This document shows positions 38,571 to 48,279 of a DNA stretch of 64,000 nt, in pieces. The notes under the pieces are model-generated. The model was not told the origin of the DNA. It saw only the letters and a list, made by a program, of their open reading frames with translations, and searched no databases. The translations under genes and the position numbers were made by a program. Source of the stretch: Planctomycetota bacterium (GTDB lineage: Bacteria; Planctomycetota; UBA8742; UBA2392); NCBI GenBank assembly GCA_020848275.1, contig JADLAK010000058.1:56574-120573 (forward strand), read 5' to 3'. Numbering within the stretch: the stretch's first letter is position 1; every line of letters starts with the position of its first letter.

Positions 38571-40388
38571 CTACGAAAGTGATTTTCGAGCCCGTTTCCC
38601 CTTCGATTGCCGCAATTTCTGCAGGGCGTCGCCCTTCTGGTCGCCCCCATGATGCCGGGAAGCCAGCGTCCGGATTTCAGCCTGCAGCACCTGTTCCGCG
38701 TCGGCGCGGGCGGCCTGGTTCGATGTCACCTCGACCAGCTCCATGATTTCCGCAAGTTCGGCCCGGGCAGCTTCGCCCATGTGCGAAATCAGGTCCGCCG
38801 CGTGGCACTCGCCGCGTTCGTCCCAGGCGTTGAGCATTTCGCGGTAAATTTCGCGGGCAGCGTCGCGGCTCAGGGCCTCGGGCGGCAGGCTTTCGGCGCA
38901 AACACCCAGGGCGCGCGGGTGCTGAAGCAGCCGGCGCAGAAAATCGCGTTCGTAGTCCCTCGCCGCACCTTCGCGCGCCGAGGCAGGGCCGTTTTTCGTT
39001 TCTGCGACCACGCTGCCGACCACGCTGTCGCGTGTCGCCGCATTCTCGGCTCGGCCCTGGTCGCGGTCGGCGTTCACGCGCTGCTTGCCGTGCGCGGCCT
39101 CGACCGCGGCAAGCACGTTGCGTTCGCGCAGGCCAAGCGCCGCCGCGGCTTTGCGCGCATATAGTTCGCGCAGCGTGGCACTCGGCGCGCGCGCAATCGT
39201 CTCAGCCAGTTCGCCAAGCGCGGCTTCGGCCTCGACGGGCCGGTTGAAATCGTGTCGACCGCGCAGCAGCGTAAGCTTGAAATCAAAGGCGTCTTGCGGC
39301 TTCTCGAGCAGCTTGCCAAACGCCTCGGGGCCCTTGGCGCGGATCAAATCGAACGGGTCCATTTCGTCGGGGATCACGACCACGTTTGCATCGGCGCCCG
39401 CCTCGAGAACAAGATTCAGCGCCCGTTCGGCGCCCTTTAAACCCGCTGCATCGCCGTCAAGAACGATCGTGATGCCCTCGCAATAACGTTTAAGCAGGTG
39501 GACTTGATCAATGGTCAGCGCGGTGCCCAGCGGCGCGACGGCGTTATCAAAGCCCGCCTCATGCGCGGCGATGACATCCGTATAGCCCTCCATGATCAGC
39601 GCCCGGCCGGTTTCCTTGGCGCGTTTGCTGGTCGAAAGTTTGTCGAGCGCATAGAGCAGCTTAGATTTCGAAAACAGCGGGCCTTCCGCCGAGTTCAGGT
39701 ACTTCTGCGCTTTGGCGTCAGGGTCGAGCAAACGCGCGCCAAAGCCGACCACGCGCCCGCGCGCATCTTTGATCGGGAACGTCACGCGGCCGCGGAAGAA
39801 ATCGAACCAGCGGCCCTGGTCGTTCTTCTTGACCGCGCCACTGGCCTCCATCGCCGCGTCGTCGCGGAAACGGTCGCGCAGCACGTCGGTCAGGCGCTGC
39901 CATTCGTCGGGCGCATATCCGATGCCCCAGCGCTCGGCGACGTCGCCGTCGAGCTGCCGGTCGTGCAGATACTTTTTCGCGGGCTCGCAGCGGCCAAGTT
40001 CGTAGCGAAAGAACTTCTGCGCGGTCTCAAGCATCGCCAGTGCGCGGTCCTTGACGTCGCGTTCCTGCTTGCTCGGACCTCCGCCTTCGTAGCGCAGCTT
40101 CACGCCGTAGCGGCCGGCGAGCTTTTCAGCAGCTTCGGGGAAGCTGAGTTTTTCGTACTGCGTCAAAAACGAAATCGCGTTGCCGTAGGCGCCGCAACCG
40201 AAACATTTAAAAGTCTGGCGTTGGGGCGAGACCTGGAACGACGGCGTCTTTTCCTGGTGGAATGGGCAACAGGCCCAGTAGGCCGCGCCGGTTTTCTTGA
40301 GCGGCACGAGCTGGGAAATCACTTCGACGATGTCGGCGGCGCGACGCACCTCTTCGATGCTGTCGCGGGAAATCAGGCCCAAGTCCAA
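38571..40388 (-). CDS. dnaG: DNA primase DnaG
   Basis: CPFHQEKTPSFQVSPQRQTFKCFGCGAYGNAISFL zinc finger, TOPRIM GYTDVIAAHEAG. Confidence 0.97.
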   Translation of the reverse strand: MDLGLISRDSIEEVRRAADIVEVISQLVPLKKTGAAYWACCPFHQEKTPSFQVSPQRQTFKCFGCGAYGNAISFLTQYEKLSFPEAAEKLAGRYGVKLRYEGGGPSKQERDVKDRALAMLETAQKFFRYELGRCEPAKKYLHDRQLDGDVAERWGIGYAPDEWQRLTDVLRDRFRDDAAMEASGAVKKNDQGRWFDFFRGRVTFPIKDARGRVVGFGARLLDPDAKAQKYLNSAEGPLFSKSKLLYALDKLSTSKRAKETGRALIMEGYTDVIAAHEAGFDNAVAPLGTALTIDQVHLLKRYCEGITIVLDGDAAGLKGAERALNLVLEAGADANVVVIPDEMDPFDLIRAKGPEAFGKLLEKPQDAFDFKLTLLRGRHDFNRPVEAEAALGELAETIARAPSATLRELYARKAAAALGLRERNVLAAVEAAHGKQRVNADRDQGRAENAATRDSVVGSVVAETKNGPASAREGAARDYERDFLRRLLQHPRALGVCAESLPPEALSRDAAREIYREMLNAWDERGECHAADLISHMGEAARAELAEIMELVEVTSNQAARADAEQVLQAEIRTLASRHHGGDQKGDALQKLRQSKGKRARKSLS

Positions 40389-40745
40389 CTCCAGTCAATA
40401 CTTCAAGTCGTCCGTACACTGCCCGGTAAACGCAAACCGAGCCGATGACTGCGGCCCGGTTTCTAGGCGCGTTGCGCAAGCACCATGGAAAATACCACAC
40501 GCTTGTCAAGTCGTCAAACCGAGGAAGTCAAGGGATATAGAAGTGCTGCGGTGTAAGTCATGGTCTCTTATCAATTTACAACGACTGCGTTGTCAAGTAT
40601 TCTGAGTCGGATTGTCAATAGATAGCGCGTTTTTGCAATGATCGCCGCCGCGACGGGTTTCCGCCGCTTGACCCTCACCCCTGCCTTGTTACTTTGCTCC
40701 CCCGCTGTGGCGCAAGCCGCAGCCAAATTTTCCACGGGGCCAAGC

Positions 40746-40821
40746 GCCCCTATCGTCTAGAGGCCCAGGACGGGGCCCTCTCAAGGCCCAGACACCGGTT
40801 CGAATCCGGTTAGGGGTACCA
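40746..40821 (+). tRNA. tRNA-Glu(CTC), CCA encoded
   Basis: Cloverleaf: GCCCCTA acceptor, anticodon stem-loop GGGCC-CTCTCAA-GGCCC, T-arm ACCGG-TTCGAAT-CCGGT, TAGGGGT-A-CCA. Confidence 0.95.
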
Positions 40822-40840
40822 GACTCCGGGGAAAATCGAA

Positions 40841-40872
40841 AAGGGCACGCCTGACGGCGTGCCCTTCTTCTT
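40841..40872 (+). terminator. Intrinsic terminator after tRNA-Glu
   Basis: AAGGGCACGCC-TGAC-GGCGTGCCCTT followed by CTTCTT. Confidence 0.75.
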
Positions 40873-40883
40873 GATCACGTCGA

Positions 40884-41615
40884 CTACTTCAGTTCGATTT
40901 CCTGGGCGAAGTCGAAGTGGATTTTCTCCGCCGGGGCGTCCTTGACCTTCTCACTGCGGAACTCGACATAGAGGCGGATGGTCTCGCCCACTTTGGGCTT
41001 GCCGGAAAACTCGACGATCGTTTCTTTGCCGATGTTCATCAGGTTCATGGGGCTGAGCGACGTCAGGTTATGGAAGCCGAAAAACCAGTTCTCGACACCT
41101 TTCATCCCCAGGCTCGTCGTGCCCTCTTCAAGCACGAACGACAGGATCACGTGCGGCGTCTCGCCCTCCAGCGCGTCGCCGTTGCGCAACTGCTTGATCT
41201 TGTCCGCGGGAATGGCCTCGGTTGAGGCAACAAAGCGCACGCTGTGGTTGGTTTCGTCCCACAGCGCCATCACGTGCTTGAAGTCGGTGACTTTGCCCTC
41301 GATGTCGGTGCGCGCCATGGCGGTTTCGAATTTCTTGCCAGTGCCCGTGCCCGAGCCGCCGTCTTTGCCGCTGCCCGACCCGCTGTCCTTGCCAACGCTT
41401 GACCCGCCGCCGTCTTTACCCGTCGCGCCTCCGCCGTCGGTTTTTCCCGTCGAGCCGGAGCCGGAATCCTTGCCGCTTCCCGAATCGCGCGAATCGCCGA
41501 TGCCGCGGCCGGAGTCACGCGAACCGGAGTCGTCGCCGCGGTTCTTCGTCGGTTCGGGGTCGTTGCTGCAGGCGGCAACCAGCAGAAGCATCATGCAAGC
41601 AAGAGCGTAGCGCAT
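40884..41615 (-). CDS. Lipoprotein with Gly/Ser/Asp/Lys low-complexity linker
   Basis: MRYALACMMLLLVAACSN lipobox; DSGSGKDSGSGSTGKTDGGG linker. Confidence 0.72.
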   Translation of the reverse strand: MRYALACMMLLLVAACSNDPEPTKNRGDDSGSRDSGRGIGDSRDSGSGKDSGSGSTGKTDGGGATGKDGGGSSVGKDSGSGSGKDGGSGTGTGKKFETAMARTDIEGKVTDFKHVMALWDETNHSVRFVASTEAIPADKIKQLRNGDALEGETPHVILSFVLEEGTTSLGMKGVENWFFGFHNLTSLSPMNLMNIGKETIVEFSGKPKVGETIRLYVEFRSEKVKDAPAEKIHFDFAQEIELK

Positions 41616-41895
41616 CGGTGTCTCCATGAATGAGGTCGCGCGATACTCGCCCGCGCACAGCGCAGGTGCAAGCAAATCTGCGCAAAAACGAAGCATGAGC
41701 GAGGTCGTCGCTCATGCTTTTTGTGCATTCGACTAGCACTGCATGACTTTGAATTCAGGGGTGCACGGTTTTGGCGACCGCGGGTTTCATCAGGCCGGAC
41801 CATCACTCCGCACGCGCCCTGTCGGGCTTCTGCTTCGCTCGGTCGCGGAAGAAACTCACAACATCCGCCAACCCCAAATCGTCCGTCACGGACCC

Positions 41896-42600
41896 CTAGC
41901 GCCGCGAATTTTCGCGGTCAATCGGCAGCGAGGACTTTTGCGGCAGGCCGCGCAGGGTGCGCAGCTTCGCGGCGTCGGCGCTGATGGCGCCGATTTCGCG
42001 TTGCTGGATGCTGCGGTCAATCGACGCCTTGCGGCTACGCGAGACTTGGCCGCTGAAGATGTTAAGGCGGCTGGCTTCGCGCCCCGCGCCCTTGGCCGAA
42101 AACACGTCACTGATGGCCTTGCTGGCCATGTTCTCCTTCAATGGAACGTTGTCGCCGCTGCGTTGGGCTTGCTGCATCTCCTTCTTGGATGACTTCTTGA
42201 GCTCGCTGCGCGCGGCCTTGGACTTGGCGTGTTTGCTCATCAGGCGCTTACGGACACTGGCCGTCTTGCGACCCGCGCTGCGACGGGGCTTCGACTCGTA
42301 CTCAGAGCGGTGGCTCTTGCCGAGTTCGGCGCTTTCCTGCGCCTCGCGGACAATCGCCGTCTCGCGCTGGCCCGGCGAAGACAGCTTGGTCTTGGTCGCC
42401 GCCTTGCCGGGACTTCCGGCTTCCTGGCGGTCGTAAGCGTCGCCGCGCGGCTTCAATGTGCGGCGGCTGCCGGGACCCGACGAACGGGAGGTGGATTTCA
42501 GGGACGCACGTTTTCTTGAGGCGGACTTCGACGACGCGCGCCTGAGTGACTTGCGCGATGACGGCTTGCGCGACTTCGGTTTTGACTTGAGGGCTCGCAT
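41896..42600 (-). CDS. Lys/Arg/Ser-rich histone-like protein
   Basis: MRALKSKPKSRKPSSRKSLRRASSKSASRKRASLKS...; GGAG SD before ATG 42600. Confidence 0.65.
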   Translation of the reverse strand: MRALKSKPKSRKPSSRKSLRRASSKSASRKRASLKSTSRSSGPGSRRTLKPRGDAYDRQEAGSPGKAATKTKLSSPGQRETAIVREAQESAELGKSHRSEYESKPRRSAGRKTASVRKRLMSKHAKSKAARSELKKSSKKEMQQAQRSGDNVPLKENMASKAISDVFSAKGAGREASRLNIFSGQVSRSRKASIDRSIQQREIGAISADAAKLRTLRGLPQKSSLPIDRENSRR

Positions 42601-42633
42601 GGTGTTCTCCACAACTGCCCCGCCCGGTGCGCA

Positions 42634-42852
42634 CTAGTTCTTTTTCTTGCCGGCTTTCATCGCCTCGGAGTGGGCAATGGCCTTGGCTTGCGCGGCGCTG
42701 GTGACTTTCTTGCCGCTCTTGCCGCTATGCAGCCTGCCCTTGTAAGCCTCGCGCATGACCTTGGCGAATTTGCGTTTGTACGCGGCGGTCTTGCGCTTGG
42801 GGCTGCTTGAGTGATGTTTGGGCTTCTTCGTGGTCTCGGTCAGCGTGGCCAT
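42634..42852 (-). CDS. Small basic protein, DUF6496-like
   Basis: YKRKFAKVMREAYKGRLHSGKSGKKVTSAAQAKAIAHSEAMKAGKKKN. Confidence 0.65.
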   Translation of the reverse strand: MATLTETTKKPKHHSSSPKRKTAAYKRKFAKVMREAYKGRLHSGKSGKKVTSAAQAKAIAHSEAMKAGKKKN

Positions 42853-42884
42853 AGCGGTTCTCCTCGCGCCCCGCCCGGATCGTT

Positions 42885-43055
42885 TCATGCGCCGCCCAGT
42901 TGCGAGAAATCGCCATAGGACGCGCGGCGCGTGATATTGCGCGCGACCTCGAGTGATTCCGTGTCCAGGCGGGCGGGATTAATGACAGCGGCGCGCCTTA
43001 CGCGCGCCGTCTTTTTGCGGGATTTGATGCTCGGGCGTTTGCTTTTTTGCGGCAT
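42885..43055 (-). CDS. Small basic protein
   Basis: MPQKSKRPSIKSRKKTARVRRAAVINPARLDTESLEVARNITRRASYGDFSQLGGA. Confidence 0.55.
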   Translation of the reverse strand: MPQKSKRPSIKSRKKTARVRRAAVINPARLDTESLEVARNITRRASYGDFSQLGGA

Positions 43056-43158
43056 GGCAATCTCCAACATCGAGATACGCCCCGCCCGGGTGCTACGCCT
43101 CTATGATAACGCTTTGCCCCGCGGCATTCAAACTTACTTAACCATGCGCAGGCCGCAG

Positions 43159-46122
43159 CTACTTCACTACGCCGCCTTCGCGAGGCTTGCCCGTGACCGG
43201 CGGCTCGCCCGTCTCCGCGGGCTTGCCGGTGACCGTGGGCTTGGCTTCGTCGGGTTTGCCGCCGCTCGCGATCATTTTCTTGATCGCCGCCGCAACGCGC
43301 GCCGCGGGGATGGCAAATGTACGTGTGCGGTCGCTGCGGGCGATGTTGAGACCCACGATGTTGCCCTTGAGGTCGACGACGGGGCTGCCTTGCTGATAGG
43401 GCATAACGACGCCGTCGTGCTGGATGACGTTGCCGAACTTGTCGCAGCGGTCGTTGATGGGCCCGCGGACGTTGGGCTGGCCCGCGGCGGGCGGCGCCAG
43501 CGGCTTGTCGGCCTCGGCAAGTTCGACCTCGAGATCGACTTCCTTGTCGCCCTGTTTGAGCTTGAGCTTGACGGTGTTGCCGGGCTTCTTGAGCTTCAGG
43601 ATGTCGGCGATGCCCTGATTGCCGGCGACGCGCTGTCCATCGACCGTCAGCAGGATATCGCCGGCCTTGATGCCCGCGAGGTCCGCGGGTGAACCTTCGA
43701 TGACCCCGTTAATCTTCACGCCGTCGTCCTTGGCCAGCGTCACGTCGGTGATGCCGAGGTAGGGAATGCCGGTGCCGGGTTTTTCGGCGTCGGGTTGCGG
43801 CTCCTTGCCGCCGTAGGCTTCGCGGCGCGAGATCAGCTTGATGTCGAGTTCAACGGCCTTGCCCGCGCGGTCGACCACAACCTTGATCGTCTCGCCGGGG
43901 CTGTAGCCGGACAGCGCAGCCTTCAGCTCGTCGGGCGCCCTGATCTCCTTGTCGCCGATCTTCTTGATCAGGTCGCCGATCTTGACGCCCGCTTTCTCGG
44001 CGGGGCCGTCCTTGGTAAGCGCAATCACCTTTACGCCCGCGGCGGGCTTGTCGATGTCCGGCGTCACGCCCATCACGGCGTCATCGAGGCTCGGGCCCGC
44101 TTGTGCGTCGGAGTTGTAGCCCGGCAGCGCGACAAAGCCGTGCGCGAGCGCGTGGCCGCGCGCGTCGAGCGTCGCAATAAACGTGCCTACCGCGGGAACT
44201 TCGCCGGTCGCGGATTTGGCGGCGTCCTCAAATTTCACAAACAACTTCAGCGGCGCTTCGACCTTAAGCAACGCGAGGTCGAGCTTGTTGTCGCGGCCCG
44301 CGACCTTGGCAAACGTTTCCTTGCCTTCGTCGTCGAGCAGCACAATGGCCTCGGTAGTGTCGAGTTCGCTGGCCTTGGTCACGAGGTAGTTGGCGTCAAC
44401 CGCCGTCGCAAAGGCCGCCTGCCGGCCCTTTTGCTTGACGACAAACACCGCCGCCGCTTGCGGCGCCAGCAATTTGTCCCACAACTTCAGCAGGTTGTCG
44501 CCCTGCTTCTGGTCGGCGCGGCGCAGCCAGCCCGCGGTGAATTCCTCTACGCCCTCAAACTGGAACTTGATCACCATCTTCTCGGGGCCGCGCTTGATGG
44601 CGATCGCGGTTTCGCTATCGCCGTCGATGCAGAGCAGCGCGTTGGCGAACTCGATGATGTTGGCAACCTTGTTTTTGCCGACCATCGTGATCACGTCGTC
44701 CTTCTTGAAGCCGGCCTTGTAGGCCGGCGAGTTCTCGGCAATTTCCATCACTTGCACGCCGCCGTACGTGGCGACGCGCGCGCCAAAGGCCGGGACCTTG
44801 AGCTTCAACTTCAGTTTCTTGGCGCCGCGCGTGACGGCGAATTCCTCCTCTGCGCCGTTCTGGACCACATTGGCTATCCAGTCGGTGCCGTCGGCGATTT
44901 TCCGGCCGCCGATGTGCGTGATGGTGTCGCCCTTTTCGAAGCCGGCCTTGGCCGCGGGCGAATCGCTCTTCACGTCCGACACTTTGATGCCCTGCGACGA
45001 CTTGACGACGATGCCGACGGCGGCCTTGATGCCCGCGGTTTCGCAAAGTACCTCAAAGGCCGCAAAATCCTTGCGTTTGCGCAGCGGGTCGAGGTCCTTG
45101 TCGCCGCGCGCGAGCTCGACATCGGCCCAGCCCGCCTTGACGCTGCGGCTGAGCAAATCGACGGCGATTTTTTGCAGGTCGTCCTTTTCCCGGGCCTGTT
45201 TGGTTTCAGACAACAGCGAAGCCACGCAAGCCGCGTTGTAAAGCACCACCGCCGGGCAACCGGCCTTCTTGGTCAGGGGCTCGATCAGCTTCCAGGCCTC
45301 GTCGAACTTCTTGGCCATGTGTTCCTGCATGGCGCGCTCGTATGTCATGGTCTCAGCGTCGGTCAACACCTGGCGCTCGCGGCCGCGGCCAAGGGTCCGG
45401 TCCATGCCGAGCTGCTCGCCCTTCTTCATGCGGTCCAGCGCCTCGACCAGCGTCGCCACGGGCGTGACGTTGTTGATGCTCACGGCGTTGGTCTGGATAG
45501 ACTGGTTGATCGCGATCAGCTTGCCGTTGAGGTCGAATACGGGCCCGCCGGAATCGCCCGAGATCACCGGCGCGTCCATGACGATCATCGAAAACGGATT
45601 TTTGGGCACGAGCACGCGGCCCGCACGCACCACGGCGTCACGCTTGCTCTCGACGCCCAGCGGGTGGCCCATAGCGATCACCCATTGGCCGACGCTGACT
45701 TTGTTCGAGTCGCCGAACTGGACAAACGGGACTTTCTTGCCCTTGGTGTCGGCTTTGACGAGCCCCTGGTCCATTGACTGGTAGTAGCCCGCGACGGTGC
45801 CCTCGAACTCGTCGCCGCCGTAAGTGATGACCTTGCATTTGACGCCGGCGCGCGAGTTGCTCACGTGGCCCGCGGTCGCGATCCAGCCGTCTTCAGAGAT
45901 GAAACTGCCCGAACCCGAAGACCCGCCCATGCGCAGGCCGACAACGGCAGGGCGGTTCTTTTTGGCGACTTCCTGGATCTTCGCCTGCAACTTCGCGAAG
46001 TCCTCCAGCGACGCGACGGGAATATCCGGCGCCGACTGCGCCTGCGGCGTATTGAGCGACGCCAGCGCAAGTGAGACCAGCAGCAGCGTCGAAAGGGCAA
46101 GTCGGGATAGCAACTTGGTCAT
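43159..46122 (-). CDS. HtrA-like trypsin/PDZ protein, multi-PDZ with a second degenerate protease-like region
   Basis: Signal peptide; GDSGGPVFDLNGKLIAINQ protease motif; at least four PDZ-like GF/GVKxGDxI segments. Confidence 0.88.
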   Translation of the reverse strand: MTKLLSRLALSTLLLVSLALASLNTPQAQSAPDIPVASLEDFAKLQAKIQEVAKKNRPAVVGLRMGGSSGSGSFISEDGWIATAGHVSNSRAGVKCKVITYGGDEFEGTVAGYYQSMDQGLVKADTKGKKVPFVQFGDSNKVSVGQWVIAMGHPLGVESKRDAVVRAGRVLVPKNPFSMIVMDAPVISGDSGGPVFDLNGKLIAINQSIQTNAVSINNVTPVATLVEALDRMKKGEQLGMDRTLGRGRERQVLTDAETMTYERAMQEHMAKKFDEAWKLIEPLTKKAGCPAVVLYNAACVASLLSETKQAREKDDLQKIAVDLLSRSVKAGWADVELARGDKDLDPLRKRKDFAAFEVLCETAGIKAAVGIVVKSSQGIKVSDVKSDSPAAKAGFEKGDTITHIGGRKIADGTDWIANVVQNGAEEEFAVTRGAKKLKLKLKVPAFGARVATYGGVQVMEIAENSPAYKAGFKKDDVITMVGKNKVANIIEFANALLCIDGDSETAIAIKRGPEKMVIKFQFEGVEEFTAGWLRRADQKQGDNLLKLWDKLLAPQAAAVFVVKQKGRQAAFATAVDANYLVTKASELDTTEAIVLLDDEGKETFAKVAGRDNKLDLALLKVEAPLKLFVKFEDAAKSATGEVPAVGTFIATLDARGHALAHGFVALPGYNSDAQAGPSLDDAVMGVTPDIDKPAAGVKVIALTKDGPAEKAGVKIGDLIKKIGDKEIRAPDELKAALSGYSPGETIKVVVDRAGKAVELDIKLISRREAYGGKEPQPDAEKPGTGIPYLGITDVTLAKDDGVKINGVIEGSPADLAGIKAGDILLTVDGQRVAGNQGIADILKLKKPGNTVKLKLKQGDKEVDLEVELAEADKPLAPPAAGQPNVRGPINDRCDKFGNVIQHDGVVMPYQQGSPVVDLKGNIVGLNIARSDRTRTFAIPAARVAAAIKKMIASGGKPDEAKPTVTGKPAETGEPPVTGKPREGGVVK

Positions 46123-46263
46123 GATTACCCTCGATAATTCCGCGCAGGCATTAAACAAACCTGCTGCAAGCGCCCATAGGTCCTACGTATAAATGTGGCG
46201 GAAAAGGCAGTTAGAGCACCACTTCCCGCGCGCGGCGCAAACTTTTACACAGGGTTGATAACC

Positions 46264-46695
46264 ATGCCGACCTACCTTTTATTGCGCCACGCCGACGCCG
46301 GGGACCGCGCTGACTGGCACGGCGACGACAAGCAGCGCCCGCTGACCGACAAGGGCCGCAAGCAGGCCCAGAAAATGGCCAAGCTGCTGAAGAAGCACGA
46401 AATTGACGAGGTACGCAGCTCACCCGCTGCGCGCTGCATCCAGACCGCCGAACCCGTCGCCGCCGAGATGGGTTTAAGAGTAGTCTCGGACGAGGGCTTG
46501 TTCGAGGGCAGTGCAATCAAGCTTGGCAAGGCCAAGGGCACGTACCTGATCTGCGCCCACGGTGACAACATCCCTGAAACGCTGGATCGGCTGGGCGTGA
46601 AGTGGGAAAAGTGCGCCAAGGGATCGTGCTGGCGGCTGAAAATCAGCGACAAAGGCGAGGTCAATGAAGCCGAGTACATCCCGCCGCAGGCATAG
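46264..46695 (+). CDS. sixA: Phosphohistidine phosphatase SixA-like
   Basis: YLLLRHADAGDRADWHGDDKQRPLTDKGRKQAQKMAKLL. Confidence 0.9.
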   Translation: MPTYLLLRHADAGDRADWHGDDKQRPLTDKGRKQAQKMAKLLKKHEIDEVRSSPAARCIQTAEPVAAEMGLRVVSDEGLFEGSAIKLGKAKGTYLICAHGDNIPETLDRLGVKWEKCAKGSCWRLKISDKGEVNEAEYIPPQA

Positions 46696-47235
46696 CTATT
46701 CAGCGGAATTCGGCGACTTTGCCTTTCCCGACGGCATTTGCGGCGGCTCGGGGATCACGAACCCCAGCGCGTAGGTCCCCGGGATCGTAAATTCGGCGGC
46801 AAAATAGCGCGTGGCGCCCGAGGTTTTGTCCGTGAGCTCCGCCTTTGACAATACCCACTTACCGTCCTCCAGTTTTGCCAGCGCGGGCTTTGCGGGGTGC
46901 TTCCATACACCCGAAACGGCGTCGCCCTGAAAGTTCAGCGTGAACGGGTGGCTGAATGCCTTGCCCTCCTTGGGCGCAACGCGGTAAGCCACCAGCGGGC
47001 GGAACGAGTCGGCGAAAGCCGCCAATTCTTTCAATATCTCGAAATCAATCTCTGCGGGCGCAAGTTTCTCCTCCTTATGGATCACCAGCGGCGCGGGCGG
47101 GCTCTCGCCGCGCAACGATGGATACACCGTCGCAAACACCAACACACCCGCCGCGGCCATCAGCAGCCACGGCATGGGCTTGAGGATGCGCCACTCGCGC
47201 GCCAGAATACCGCCTGCGTTCACCTGGTCTGACAT
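46696..47235 (-). CDS. Hypothetical membrane-anchored protein
   Basis: Single N-terminal TM (WLLMAAAGVLVFATV); start overlaps divergent gene start. Confidence 0.55.
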   Translation of the reverse strand: MSDQVNAGGILAREWRILKPMPWLLMAAAGVLVFATVYPSLRGESPPAPLVIHKEEKLAPAEIDFEILKELAAFADSFRPLVAYRVAPKEGKAFSHPFTLNFQGDAVSGVWKHPAKPALAKLEDGKWVLSKAELTDKTSGATRYFAAEFTIPGTYALGFVIPEPPQMPSGKAKSPNSAE

Positions 47236-48022
47236 GCCCGATCCCCACATCACCGTCCGCAACGAAAACCGCGTAACGCGCATTATCCTGCATTGCCCCC
47301 CGCTGAACATCCTCACGGCCGGGCTGCAAACCAAGCTACGCGCCGAGGTCGAGGCCGCGTCGCGCCGTAACGATGTTAACTTGCTGATTCTGCAAAGCGG
47401 CATTCCCGGTTGTTTTTCCGGCGGCGCTGACGTCGCCGAACACCTCGGCCGCGACAAAGTGCAGGCGATGCTCGCCGCAGCACACGGCCTGATCGAGGCC
47501 TTGCTGCGCTGCCCCGTACCGACGCTTTGCGCCGTCAACGGCACGTGTCTTGGCGGCGCGTTTGAACTTGCGCTGGCCTGCGACATGCAACTGGTCGCGA
47601 CCGAGGCCAAGCTCGGCCTGCCCGAGATCACGCTTGGCGCCTATCCGCCCGCGGCGCTGGTGCTGGCGCCCCAGAAGCTGCCGCCCGCGCTGGCAGCCGA
47701 ACTCATCACCGGCGGCGTGATCTACCCCGCACATCAACTGGCCCAACGCGGCGCGGGTTTCAGCCTCGTGGTCAGTGCAGCCCTGGACGCCGAGGTCGAG
47801 GCCGTCGCCTCTCGCTACTCCGGCCTACCCCGGGGCCCGCTGGTGGAAGCCACCTGCCTGCTTCGCAGCGGCGCAGCCGAGCGTTTTCGTGCGGCTGTGG
47901 GCCCGATGGAGCAGAACTACCTTGAACGGTTGTTGGCCATTGATGACGCAGTCGAGGGGTCCAAAGCCTTCCTTGAGAAGCGCAAACCGGCTTGGTCACA
48001 CAAAGGCCATGATCGTGCCTGA
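47234..48022 (+). CDS. Enoyl-CoA hydratase/isomerase family protein
   Basis: ITRIILHCPPLNILTAGL..., GGADVAEHL, NGTCLGGAFELALACDMQLVATEAKLGLPEITLGAYP. Confidence 0.88.
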   Translation: MPDPHITVRNENRVTRIILHCPPLNILTAGLQTKLRAEVEAASRRNDVNLLILQSGIPGCFSGGADVAEHLGRDKVQAMLAAAHGLIEALLRCPVPTLCAVNGTCLGGAFELALACDMQLVATEAKLGLPEITLGAYPPAALVLAPQKLPPALAAELITGGVIYPAHQLAQRGAGFSLVVSAALDAEVEAVASRYSGLPRGPLVEATCLLRSGAAERFRAAVGPMEQNYLERLLAIDDAVEGSKAFLEKRKPAWSHKGHDRA

Positions 48023-48279
48023 ATTCAGGCACATCAAATTTGGGCGTAAGGTTTCGATATACTCCGCGTTCTAAGAGCTTGTTTAATAAGCCTGAGCCCA
48101 GGAAATGCGCCGTGCCGACCAAGCAGATCAAGAAGGGCGAGCGATGCATGGCTGGAGGTCATGTGAAGCGAGCACGACGCAGAGATGCGACGGTCGCCGC
48201 AAGCAGTTCCTGGCGAACGGGTTTTTAAACATGCTCGAGCTGCGATAATCGTAGAAACACTGGCCCAGACGGGGATTCC

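Noticed and set aside
41340-41540. GS/KD-rich repetitive DNA as a minisatellite
   Set aside because: It is the low-complexity linker of a lipoprotein; units are not regular at the DNA level.
43795-45777. 660-aa plus-strand ORF
   Set aside because: Antisense to the HtrA-like gene.
48040-48228. Small basic 62-aa ORF upstream of the VWA gene
   Set aside because: No clear SD, no recognisable family, start within spacer; not enough support.
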